Assembly: GCF_016428755.1 (NCBI RefSeq)
Contig: NZ_JAELTI010000018.1
Location: forward strand, 1 to 64,000
From: Allobosea sp. ASV33
GTDB taxonomy: Bacteria; Pseudomonadota; Alphaproteobacteria; Rhizobiales; Beijerinckiaceae
Reading direction: 5' to 3'
Length of the DNA stretch: 64,000 bases
Shown here: positions 34,674 through 41,735 of the stretch, piece after piece
Layout: every line of letters starts with the position of its first letter
Position numbering within the stretch: position 1 is the stretch's first letter
Program-made: the position numbers and the translations under genes
The notes under the pieces: generated by a model
Database searches by the model: none
Told to the model about the DNA's origin: nothing
What the model saw: only the letters and a program-made list of their open reading frames with translations

Positions 34674-34819
34674 CGGGCATCAGGCCGCAGCGGTTCGAAG
34701 GGGCCCTCCCTGCGACCAGCCTGAAATCCTGCTCAATTCGAGACAGTGGATAAACGCGCCATTGACCATCCCTTAACCGGTCTCTGGCGGAGTCGGGCTT
34801 TGAAATCCTCGGCACCACC

Positions 34820-35686
34820 ATGCAAGTCGATCTCCTCGCCGGCACGGGCTATCGCCCCTTCACGATCCCCCGGCCTCAGCCGACCATCCTCGTCTTCGAT
34901 TCCGGTCTCGGCGGCCTCACCGTGCTCGGGCGCACGACCCAGGCCTGCCCCGGCGCCCATATCGTCTATGCCGCCGACGATGCCGGTTTCCCCTATGGCC
35001 GATTGAGCGAGGAGGAACTCGTCATCCGCGTCCTCGCGGTCATGGAGCGCCTCGTCGCGCGCTTCCATCCCGATCTCGCGGTCATCGCCTGCAATACGGC
35101 CTCGACGCTGGTGCTGCCGGCGCTCAGGGCCCGTTTCGCCATTCCCTTCGTCGGCACCGTGCCGGCCATCAAACCGGCCGCGGCGGCGACGCGCAGCGGC
35201 ATGATCTCGGTGCTGGCGACCCCCGGAACCGTGGCGCGCGACTACACCCGCGAACTGATCGAGACCTATGCGGCCAGCCACCACGTCACGCTCGTCGGCG
35301 CGACGCGTCTCGCCGGCCTCGCCGAGCAGGCGCTGAAGGGGGAGGCCGTCGACGACGCGGTCCTTGCCGCCGAGATCGCGCCCTGCTTCGTCGAGGCGAA
35401 CGGCCGCCGCACCGATGTCGTCACCCTCTCCTGCACGCATTACCCCTTGCTGCTGGAACGGATGAAGCGGCTCGCGCCCTGGCCGGTCGAGTGGATCGAT
35501 CCGGCCCCCGCGATCGCGCGCCGCGTCGCCGATCTCCTGTCCGGCGCGCGGCAGCCCGATTCGACCTGCCACGACGCGACCGCGGTCTTCACCAACGGCT
35601 CCGGGCTGACCGGTCCCTTGCGCATCGCTCTGGCCGGCTACGGGCTGGCGCAGGTCGTCATCGAGCCCATGCCGCTGGCAAACTGA
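34820..35686 (+). CDS. murI: Glutamate racemase
   Basis: 288 residues. The catalytic cysteines lie in VIACNTAST and TLSCTHYPLLL. FDSGLGGLTVL and DDAGFPYG are further family motifs. It makes D-glutamate for peptidoglycan in the cytoplasm. The first 20 residues before ILVFDSGLGG are a slightly long lead. Confidence 0.95.
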   Translation: MQVDLLAGTGYRPFTIPRPQPTILVFDSGLGGLTVLGRTTQACPGAHIVYAADDAGFPYGRLSEEELVIRVLAVMERLVARFHPDLAVIACNTASTLVLPALRARFAIPFVGTVPAIKPAAAATRSGMISVLATPGTVARDYTRELIETYAASHHVTLVGATRLAGLAEQALKGEAVDDAVLAAEIAPCFVEANGRRTDVVTLSCTHYPLLLERMKRLAPWPVEWIDPAPAIARRVADLLSGARQPDSTCHDATAVFTNGSGLTGPLRIALAGYGLAQVVIEPMPLAN

Positions 35687-35746
35687 GGGAACCGGCGGTC
35701 GGCCTCGACGTTTTGGTGCTGGCGACCATCGCGGAGGAACGCACCC

Positions 35747-35980
35747 ATGAGAAAGCTGCTGTTATTGCTGGCGCTTGTCGCCGGCTTCGCCTTCGCCGGC
35801 GCCGGAGCCAGCACGGAAGCGCAGGCGAGGCCCCATGGCTGGCACAAGGGCCATGGTCATCACGCCGTCTATCGCCACGGTCCGCGCCGGCACCACGGCT
35901 GGAATCGCGGCCATCACTACGGCTGGCACAAGCATCGCCCGCGCCACCACCATTATCGCCACCATCGGCATTGGCGCTGA
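35747..35980 (+). CDS. Small secreted histidine/arginine-rich protein
   Basis: 77 residues. A signal peptide (MRKLLLLLALVAGFAFAGAG) ends near EAQA. The mature part of about 48 residues is mostly His, Arg, Gly, Trp and Tyr, with repeated HGW and HHH runs, about 20 histidines in all. A metal-binding or cationic periplasmic role is possible from composition only. It lies 60 bases after murI and might be cotranscribed. Confidence 0.7.
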   Translation: MRKLLLLLALVAGFAFAGAGASTEAQARPHGWHKGHGHHAVYRHGPRRHHGWNRGHHYGWHKHRPRHHHYRHHRHWR

Positions 35981-36185
35981 TCCCGGCTTTTGGCCGGTTC
36001 GGAATTGACTCGAAGCCGGCTTTCCGTCATACGCCCTTTCGTCGCGCGGCTCCTCACGGGGCCGCGTGGCTTTTTCCGCACCCGTGATCCGCTCTTCTTC
36101 GGAAGCTGGATCTGTCGCCCCGGCCAATATGCGGGGGAGCAGGAGGGCGCGGTCCTCAACTCGCGAACCTGAGAGGACACGCGAC

Positions 36186-36803
36186 ATGTCGAAGCGCCAT
36201 GAGGCGAAGTACAAGATTGACCGCCGCCTCGGTCAGAACATCTGGGGCCGTCCGAAGTCCCCGGTCAACCGTCGTGAATACGGCCCCGGCCAGCACGGCC
36301 AGCGCCGCAAGGGCAAGCCGTCCGACTTCGGCACGCAGCTCCGCGCCAAGCAGAAGCTGAAGGGCTATTACGGCTCGATCTCCGAGAAGCAGTTCCGCCG
36401 CTACTACGCCGAGGCGATCCGCCTGAAGGGCGACTCGGGCGAGAACCTCGTCGGCCTGCTCGAGCGTCGTCTCGACGCCGTGATCTACCGCGCCAAGTTC
36501 GTGCCGACCGTCTTCGCGGCCCGCCAGTTCGTCAACCACGGCCACATCACCGTGAACGGCAAGCGCGTCAACATCGCGTCCTATCAGGTCAAGCCGGGCG
36601 ACGTGATCGCGGTCAAGGAGAGCTCGCGCCAGCTCGCCATCGTCATCGAGTCGGCCGCCCTCGCCGAGCGCGACGTGCCGGACTACATCGACGCCGACCA
36701 CAGCAAGTCCACGGCCACCTACACCCGCACCCCGACCCTGTCGGACGTGCCCTACGCGGTGCAGATGGAGCCGAACCTGGTCATCGAGTTCTACTCTCGG
36801 TAA
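36186..36803 (+). CDS. rpsD: 30S ribosomal protein S4
   Basis: 205 residues from ATG 36186, preceded by GAGAGGA. It has the S4 N-terminus ([20 protein letters not shown]) and RNA-binding S4 domain ([14 protein letters not shown], then [18 protein letters not shown]). It nucleates small-subunit assembly on 16S rRNA and ends EFYSR. The last codons TCT CGG TAA belong to the integrated element. The original ending, TCG CGC TGA, survives 4.1 kb away at 40898-40906, so the protein sequence was kept. Confidence 0.98.
   Translation: MSKRHEAKYKIDRRLGQNIWGRPKSPVNRREYGPGQHGQRRKGKPSDFGTQLRAKQKLKGYYGSISEKQFRRYYAEAIRLKGDSGENLVGLLERRLDAVIYRAKFVPTVFAARQFVNHGHITVNGKRVNIASYQVKPGDVIAVKESSRQLAIVIESAALAERDVPDYIDADHSKSTATYTRTPTLSDVPYAVQMEPNLVIEFYSR
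36783..36796 (+). repeat. Left attachment core (attL) inside rpsD
   Basis: ATCGAGTTCTACTC encodes IEFYS near the end of S4 and is repeated exactly at 40886-40899. Neighbouring bases differ on both sides (CATC against AATC before; TCGG against GCGC after), so the exact identity is 14 bp. Confidence 0.88.
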
Positions 36804-36812
36804 GCCGTTCGG

Positions 36813-36836
36813 AACGGGAACAAATACCCGTTTGTT
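36813..36836 (+). terminator. Weak candidate terminator supplied to rpsD by the element
   Basis: AACGGG and CCCGTT form a 6-bp stem around an eight-base loop, followed by TGTTTT. It begins 10 bases after the rpsD stop. It is much weaker than the stranded ancestral terminator at 40951. Confidence 0.35.
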
Positions 36837-36871
36837 TTCAACGATTTGGAGGGCGACGAGATTTCGCCGCC

Positions 36872-36907
36872 CCCCACACGCCACCCCACACGTTTTCCCC
36901 CTCACGC
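36872..36907 (+). repeat. Left subterminal imperfect direct repeat of the element
   Basis: 36 bases beginning CCCCACACGCC and ending CTCACGC. They match 40797-40832 at 31 of 36 positions in the same orientation; a 7-bp AGGGTGC follows both copies a few bases on. The position near the element ends suggests arm-type binding sites for the recombinase or an excision factor. Confidence 0.6.
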
Positions 36908-37000
36908 TTTTAGAGGGTGCCTATTCGGTCCGGTTGTTGAGCGTGCGCTCCCGCCCTTGTTCGCTAAGATTGCCGCACACCACCCAACAGCAGCCGTCCG

Positions 37001-37519
37001 TCACACCTCTTCGAAAATGTGGCGTCCACGGCTTTTGACCCGCAGCTCGCCCTCGGTCGAATGGTCACCACGGGCCATCAGCAGCGCATCCTCGACCCTC
37101 TTTTGCGGTTCACAGAAGCTTGAATGCTCTGAGAAGTATGTGGCGAACGCCTGTGCATCATCGAGACTTGGCGGATCGGAATTGCGCGATAGGCTCAGAG
37201 CGGCCGTTAATGCCAGTCGATACAGCGGGGCCGCAAAGTTGAGCAGGCTGCGACCGCATCTAGGAACCTTAAGCGTGTCTGGAGTGACGGGGTTTCCGTG
37301 AAGAAACTGGTTACGCACGTGGTTGAGACGCTCATACAGCTCGCCCGCAAGGTTCGTCTCATAAACGCGGCGCTGCTTCTTGAAGCCTCGGTCAATCTCG
37401 AACTTGCTTTTCCTCTGCCAGTCGACGCCCGATAACAGCTCCAAGACCTGTCCGATGCCTGAGCCCTTGTTATGCGCGAGTATCTCGAACGCGCTAACAC
37501 GTGCAAAGCCGAGCGGCAT
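37001..37519 (-). pseudogene. C-terminal fragment of a HEPN-domain protein
   Basis: About 172 residues can be read from ATG 37519. The segment ELYERLNHVRNQFLHGNPV contains RNQFLH (R69 to H74), the R-x4-H motif of HEPN ribonucleases and related abortive-infection proteins. The frame stays open to 37609, but that part is antisense to a recognisable gene on the other strand, so the true N-terminal half appears lost. An intact short protein cannot be excluded. It is cargo of the rpsD element. Confidence 0.5.
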
Positions 37520-37520
37520 T

Positions 37521-37886
37521 GTCCTCGATGAGGCCGACGCCGCACTCGTGAAGGGAATGCTGACGCGTGGGGACCGCCAGCACGACATCGCTGCGTGGTT
37601 TGGGGTCAATGGAGGTCGTGTCGCAGAGATCGCTACCGGCGATCGCTTTCCAGACGTCGCGCCGGCAGCGTTAGATGAACTTCCGGCCGCTGGACCCTAT
37701 CCGGCGGGTAAGGTTGCCGTTGCCGCAATCGCTGCGCTTGCGAAGTCCGCTCTGGCCGCCGCTGAAGCCATCAGGGGCAGGGCAGGTCTAGTAGGCCGTG
37801 ATCAACATAAAGGGGGCCTCGACCATCGTCGGGGCTCCCAATTCGGGGCTTTTCTCGAGCTTTTACCAATCCCATTGCGCAGCTAG
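37521..37886 (+). pseudogene. Fragment of a small helix-turn-helix-like protein
   Basis: The frame reads LDEADAALVKGMLTRGDRQ, then HDIAAWFGVNGGRVAEIATG and LPAAGPYPAGKVA. This resembles a small family common in Hyphomicrobiales whose HDIAAWFGVNGGRI segment looks like a resolvase-type helix-turn-helix. No proper start codon precedes it; the only upstream ATG in frame (37455) lies antisense to the HEPN fragment. I infer a 5' truncation at the junction near 37520. The last 35 residues look unlike the family and may also be altered. Confidence 0.5.
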
Positions 37887-37892
37887 CGAGCA

Positions 37893-38876
37893 TTAATCGA
37901 GCTTAATAAGATCAGAAATTTTCGACCAAAGGAAAGCATCGAATTCATCATGTTCAAGCATCGCGTTAATTCGCGCGTCCCTTTTAGCTACGCTATGCAG
38001 CCTCTGCAAACAAGCATCATAGATTGCAGCAGATGAACGATTGACTCTGACGTGGCCGTTTGCATAAGCAATGATACCATTGATAGATTGTTTAAATTTT
38101 TTCAATTCTTCGCCATGTATACCAGTATGAACCAATATACTATCAAGTATATTCCGCCATCCTCGTGCATCGATTGCAGCGGGCTCTGATTTGTCTGCCT
38201 TCGACCGCCACCAATGATACTCCAAATCACCAGCATGCTTGTGCCATACGGATTTTGCCCATGGGTACGCTTTCTCAGGATTTACTGCTTCGCCAATGAA
38301 AGGCTGGTTCGCCAGTGTGCCCGGCGATCTTCCTGAGGACCTAACTATCCCTTCCTGCGTCTGAGCAAAAATAAATCCCTGCGGCAGGCACCCGATCAAC
38401 TTAATAGTGGCCGCATGAAACGAGACATTTGCAACATTGGCAATCTTTTCAGTAACATCTAATGGACTGGCAAACTGCTGGGCAATCTCAAGAACCCATT
38501 TTGTAGGCATAAGTAATTCTGATGCGAAGCGGTTTGCTTCGCCCTCGAGCTGCCAATAGTCAGCATTTTCGTCACCATTACCAATGTCTGTTTCGTCAAC
38601 GATCGAACCCGTGTGCCAGGGTATGAGAACGTGACCTAATTCGTGAGCAAGTGTGAACCGCATCCGGTTGCGACTTCTGCCCACTGAATTCACAAGAATT
38701 CGGGGTTTTTTTCCAGGCTGCTTTAGATCGAGACAAACCCCATCGACATCAACCGGAAACGCTAATTCCTCAATAGTCGCGTAATCTTTAACCAGCTTTT
38801 CGATGTCGATAGGAGGTGTGAGGCCTTTACGGTCAACAAGCCGCCTTGCCAAATTAACTTCAGGCGAGAAACTCAA
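37893..38876 (-). CDS. ImmA/IrrE-family metallo-endopeptidase
   Basis: 327 residues from TTG 38876, overlapping the upstream stop as TTGA. The zinc motif HELGH is at residues 78-82 (RFTLAHELGHVLIPW) and the third-ligand helix is EGEANRFASELLMP at 111-124. In ImmA and its relatives this protease cleaves repressors or antitoxins. A C-terminal region of about 190 residues has no recognised domain. The gene is AT-rich compared with the flanks and is the last of a three-gene overlapping operon after an rRNase-like toxin gene, which suggests that it controls that module. Confidence 0.85.
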   Translation of the reverse strand: MSFSPEVNLARRLVDRKGLTPPIDIEKLVKDYATIEELAFPVDVDGVCLDLKQPGKKPRILVNSVGRSRNRMRFTLAHELGHVLIPWHTGSIVDETDIGNGDENADYWQLEGEANRFASELLMPTKWVLEIAQQFASPLDVTEKIANVANVSFHAATIKLIGCLPQGFIFAQTQEGIVRSSGRSPGTLANQPFIGEAVNPEKAYPWAKSVWHKHAGDLEYHWWRSKADKSEPAAIDARGWRNILDSILVHTGIHGEELKKFKQSINGIIAYANGHVRVNRSSAAIYDACLQRLHSVAKRDARINAMLEHDEFDAFLWSKISDLIKLD

Positions 38877-39205
38877 CCTAACTTACCCTGTTCAGTCAGC
38901 CATCTTTGAAGGCGTGCGATTTTGATATTATCGTCAGATCTTGCCGCCAAGCGCCTCTGATTAAAATTGTCATTAACGGCCTCCGTAAGAGGTCGCTTCT
39001 GATGACGGGCCGCGATTATGATCGGAAGCATGTCAGGCTCCCGAAGCCAAAGCGAATACTCAGCCTCATTCATACCGAGGTATTGATGCAGCTCGAGGGT
39101 AGTCTCTCGGTCCTTATGCCAAGCATCAACAAAATCGTCGATCTCATCGTACAGGACTTCACCGACGAGAGCCAATGACAGAAAAGAATGCATGGAGTTA
39201 GACAT
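38873..39205 (-). CDS. 110-aa protein between the rRNase-like toxin and the ImmA/IrrE protease; candidate antitoxin or immunity protein
   Basis: 110 residues from ATG 39205, with GGAAGG seven bases upstream; a TTG at 39208 is an alternative. The start overlaps the toxin stop by 8 bases and the end overlaps the protease by 4. The N-terminal half is acidic (LYDEIDDFVDAWHKDRETTLE) and the middle reads YLGMNEAEYSLWLREPDMLP, a motif I have seen in small proteins beside such proteases but cannot name. The acidic character and position fit a partner that blocks a basic nuclease; this is inference. Confidence 0.72.
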   Translation of the reverse strand: MSNSMHSFLSLALVGEVLYDEIDDFVDAWHKDRETTLELHQYLGMNEAEYSLWLREPDMLPIIIAARHQKRPLTEAVNDNFNQRRLAARSDDNIKIARLQRWLTEQGKLG

Positions 39206-39428
39206 CAATTCGCCTTCCCTTTACGGCCGGCTTTAGCCAATCTTCAGAAACGGGATCCATGACACCCAAATGGTTTCCACGAGCATCATAAACTTCAACC
39301 TCTCCGTGGAGGGCGTCCCATTCGTAAAGCCGCTTCCCCCCGTGGCTTCTCCACCGCTTTTTACCCCCGAAGGCCCCAAGAAGTTCAAAATCATCGAATA
39401 TCGACGGTTTGGGTATGGTCTTGGTCAA
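39198..39428 (-). CDS. Free-standing colicin E3-type 16S rRNase domain (putative toxin)
   Basis: 76 residues from TTG 39428, with GGTGG seven bases upstream. KKRWRSHGGKRLYEWDALHG and the following EVEVYDARGNHLG align with the C-terminal cytotoxic domain of colicin E3 (KRWTGDKGRKIYEWDSQHG, then ELEGY). D38, H41, E43 and E45 match colicin residues D510, H513, E515 and E517, and an arginine near the end (R72 or R73) fits R545. Colicin E3 cuts 16S rRNA at the decoding centre. No translocation or receptor domain is present, so it should act inside its own cell. The frame is open upstream without ATG or GTG, so an N-terminal part may have been lost. Confidence 0.8.
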   Translation of the reverse strand: MTKTIPKPSIFDDFELLGAFGGKKRWRSHGGKRLYEWDALHGEVEVYDARGNHLGVMDPVSEDWLKPAVKGRRIDV

Positions 39429-39478
39429 GAGCGCACCACCGAGCCAACTTTGTAACTGAGTTTCAATATCGTGGGACG

Positions 39479-39577
39479 TTATGGTTGGACGCCTAAAAAC
39501 GCAACGAGCTGGCGTCCACGGGTAAAGAAATTGGTCGTTCCCCCAGAGACGACGATCTCGAATAATTCGGCAACCAC
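39479..39577 (-). CDS. Possible 32-residue open frame between recombinase and toxin
   Basis: GTG 39577 opens a frame reading VVAELFEIVVSGGTT, then NFFTRGRQLVAFLGVQP and a stop. The toxin frame just past that point reads TITSHDIETQLQSWLGGALL. Joining the two by restoring a 4-base unit near 39481 would give a protein of roughly 125 residues with the rRNase domain at its end. So this may be the broken N-terminus of the toxin gene, or chance. The Shine-Dalgarno match is poor. Confidence 0.3.
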   Translation of the reverse strand: MVAELFEIVVSGGTTNFFTRGRQLVAFLGVQP

Positions 39578-39595
39578 CGCGATCTCGGATCGACC

Positions 39596-40797
39596 TCAGG
39601 TATCTGAACTGTAACTGTCTGCATCAGTGGCATCTCCCAACCCAAGCACCTTCCGGACGGTTGCCGGTAGTTTGACCGCTTCTACGCAGACCCGTTTGGC
39701 CTGCGAGAGGTCGCCTTTGAAGTACACGCCGAGGGTTGGGTCGTTCTTCGGCTGCTCGTGTCCCACGACCTGCCGCACAACATGCGGAGGCTGGCTAGCC
39801 AGGATGGCCTGCGAAATGAACCAGCGGCGGAAAGAGTGAAAGTTGACGCGGGACACCCCTCCGCCTTCCGGTCGGTCATCGACGCCTGCATCCAGCCTCA
39901 GGCGATGAAAGTAGGCGCTCATGTTCGATCCGCGCTTCCCGTCGCGGTCCGGCTCTCCGGCTTCGGGGAGCAGCCAGTCATCCGGCTTTCGTCCGTCCGT
40001 CGCTCAATAAGTATCGACAAGGCGGGGTGGATCGGGACTTTACGCTTCGCTGCTCTGGTTTTTGTGCCACTCACGTCGAAGACGTCGTCCATGCACTGAC
40101 TGACAGTCAGGCAGCAGGCCTCGTTGATCCGCATCCCTGACAGCAACGACAGAAGCATCAGGTCGCGAAGTCCCGCATTCTTGACCTTGCCGAAAAGCGT
40201 GGGACTTGCCAACCCCTGCTCCGCTAACCAGTCCCTGAACGCTTCCAGCATTCCCCGGTACTCGCGAATCGTCCTCGGAGCCCGCAGCGTCCCCCGCTTC
40301 CCCGGCTCAGCCAACCATGTCTCCATGTGGTGCAGAAGCGGGGTCGCCCGGCCGAACGCGATGTCCGCGAACCCCTTGGCCCGCTCACTTCCCTGCTCCC
40401 GCTGGATCGCCTCGCCTCTTGCCTGCACTTCGTCCACGAGGATGTCGCCCGCGATCTCGACCTCGATCTCCTCCTCGCATCCCGTGTCAGGGTCGAAGAC
40501 TGTCGAGGGGATGCACACCCGTCCGCCAGCCCGAACGCCCTGAAGCTGTTCTCTAAAGGCCATCGCCTCCGCAGTGAGGGGGTCGGTCTCGGGACGCCTG
40601 CGGCATGCCTCATCAATGCGTGCGTGCAGTTCCAGCAGTGCCTTTGGAAGCCGAGCCTCGGCAACATGCTTGTCTCTGGTCGAGAGCCCCTTCTTCAGGC
40701 GCTTCGCCCCGACCGCAGCACGCTTCGCCGGTGGGACCTCAACTACAGCCACAAACCCCGGCCCGCGCTTCTCCAGATACCCAGCGACTTTGACCAC
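39596..40797 (-). pseudogene. Phage-type tyrosine recombinase (integrase), interrupted by a frameshift
   Basis: Starts at GTG 40797 with GGAGG eight bases upstream. The first frame carries the core-binding region and the first catalytic arginine (LLSGMRINEACCL). The second, read from about 39922 to 39596, carries HSFRRWFI (H-x-x-R), VVGHEQPKNDPTLGVYF (histidine and tyrosine nucleophile). The frames part at a tandem tetranucleotide, CGTCCGTCCGTCG at 39990-40002 on the plus strand. Adding one four-base unit restores ERRTDGRKPDDWLLP. All catalytic residues are thus present but in two frames. Confidence 0.82.
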
Positions 40798-40832
40798 CCC
40801 ACATGCCTCCCCACACGTTCTACCCCACACGC
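40797..40832 (+). repeat. Right subterminal imperfect direct repeat of the element
   Basis: 36 bases starting CCCCACATGCC and ending ACACGC, matching 36872-36907 at 31 positions. It touches the recombinase start codon, so a protein bound here could also repress the recombinase gene. Confidence 0.6.
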
Positions 40833-40885
40833 ATACCAATAAAGGGTGCAACGTCAATGAGTTCAGCGCGTTAGGTAGGTCGAAA

Positions 40886-40899
40886 ATCGAGTTCTACTC
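40886..40899 (+). repeat. Right attachment core (attR)
   Basis: ATCGAGTTCTACTC, identical to the core in rpsD. It continues with GCGCTGA, giving the ancestral ending F-Y-S-R-stop of rpsD. Confidence 0.88.
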
Positions 40900-40950
40900 G
40901 CGCTGATCGGCGGCAACGCCCACGGCCTTTCAAGGCCTGGACACAATTCA

Positions 40951-40980
40951 GGGGATGGCCTTCGGGCCGTCCCCTTTTTT
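40951..40980 (+). terminator. Stranded ancestral rpsD terminator
   Basis: GGGGATGGCC-TTCG-GGCCGTCCCC forms a 10-bp stem with one G-U pair and a UUCG loop, followed by six T. It lies 45 bases after the relic rpsD stop, the expected distance for the uninterrupted gene. It now sits beyond the integrated element. Confidence 0.9.
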
Positions 40981-41039
40981 ATTCTGCCGCACGGTCGAAG
41001 CTGCCGGATGGCGGCGCCGACGACGATCCGGAGAACGGG

Positions 41040-41324
41040 ATGAGAGCCCGAAAGACGTTTCACGGCACTCTAGCGACCGCCGCAATCCTGGTCGCAGTGG
41101 CATCAGGGCTGAGCGCGACCTTGTCCGCGACGGCCTCGGCCGAAGTGCGCTTCGGCCGCAATGTGCGCGTGGGCGGGCACGATTTCTCCAACCAGCGCTT
41201 CGATCGCAAGCGGCGCGCCGAGATCTATCTCTATGACCGCACCCCGGCCCGATCGGGCTGCGTCTGGCGCGCGGACGGCCGCGGCGGGCGCGTGAAGACC
41301 TGTCACCTGCGCCGGATCAGGTAG
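41040..41324 (+). CDS. Small exported protein of unknown function
   Basis: 94 residues with a signal-peptide-like start (TLATAAILVAVASGLSATLS) and a basic mature part (RFGRNVRVGGHDFSNQRFDR) with two cysteines, in SGCVWRADG and KTCHLRRIR, that could form a disulfide. I do not recognise the family. It follows the rpsD terminator. Confidence 0.55.
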   Translation: MRARKTFHGTLATAAILVAVASGLSATLSATASAEVRFGRNVRVGGHDFSNQRFDRKRRAEIYLYDRTPARSGCVWRADGRGGRVKTCHLRRIR

Positions 41325-41383
41325 AGCGCGTCCGCGGCGGAACGGCAGCCGCGGTCTGGCGTGCGCGGGGGCCTTGCAACGGC

Positions 41384-41536
41384 TCAAAGATGCGAGCCGA
41401 CCTCATGGCGGAAGAAGTAGCAGCCCACCCCCAGGCAGCCGATCAGGATCGACAGCGCGTAGGGCCCGAACAGGCAGACGATGAAGACCGAGCCGATGAA
41501 GGCCCGCATCGCCCAGCATGACCATGTCTGCTTCAT
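41384..41536 (-). CDS. 50-residue membrane protein
   Basis: ATG 41536 has GAGAGGTG five bases upstream. The product reads MKQTWSCWAMRAFIGSVFIV, then CLFGPYALSILIGCLGVGCY and FFRHEVGSHL. Two hydrophobic stretches and four cysteines are seen. Third codon positions are strongly G/C, as in real genes here. It lies alone between two plus-strand genes. Function unknown. Confidence 0.6.
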   Translation of the reverse strand: MKQTWSCWAMRAFIGSVFIVCLFGPYALSILIGCLGVGCYFFRHEVGSHL

Positions 41537-41735
41537 GGTTCACCTCTCGCATCGCAATCACTGACAAAGCGTAAATGGCGAGCCGTGAATCCAACCTAAA
41601 CGGATATGGTAAACGTCTGAATTCCCTTTGAATTCCGCGCGTTAGGGATTTTGGCGAAAGCAGGGCGGCCTTTCCGCTCCCCGTTCCTCCCGGCGCCGCC
41701 GTAGCGTAACCTCGCCTTCCCGAGAGGAGATTCGC

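Larger units (their letters stand above)
36783..40899. mobile_element. 4.1-kb integrative element in the 3' end of rpsD
   Basis: Bounded by identical 14-bp cores: ATCGAGTTCTACTC at 36783-36796 (within rpsD) and again at 40886-40899. Just after the right core, GCGCTGATCGG and a strong terminator continue the ancestral rpsD end. Inside, from the left: a repeat, a HEPN fragment, a helix-turn-helix-like fragment, an operon of three overlapping genes (rRNase toxin domain, 110-aa partner, ImmA/IrrE protease) and a frameshifted tyrosine recombinase at the right end. The cargo operon is visibly richer in A and T than the flanks, while the recombinase is GC-rich, so the element is composite. The broken recombinase suggests it no longer moves by itself. 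Confidence 0.88.

Noticed and set aside
37020..39521. Direct repeat TGGCGTCCACGG at 37020-37031 and 39510-39521, flanking most of the cargo.
   Set aside because: A 12-mer match within about 4 kb of GC-rich DNA is expected about once by chance, and nothing else supports a nested element.
39919..40002. Programmed ribosomal frameshifting in the recombinase.
   Set aside because: The shift point is a tetranucleotide tandem repeat, not a slippery heptamer, and the missing four bases explain the frame exactly.
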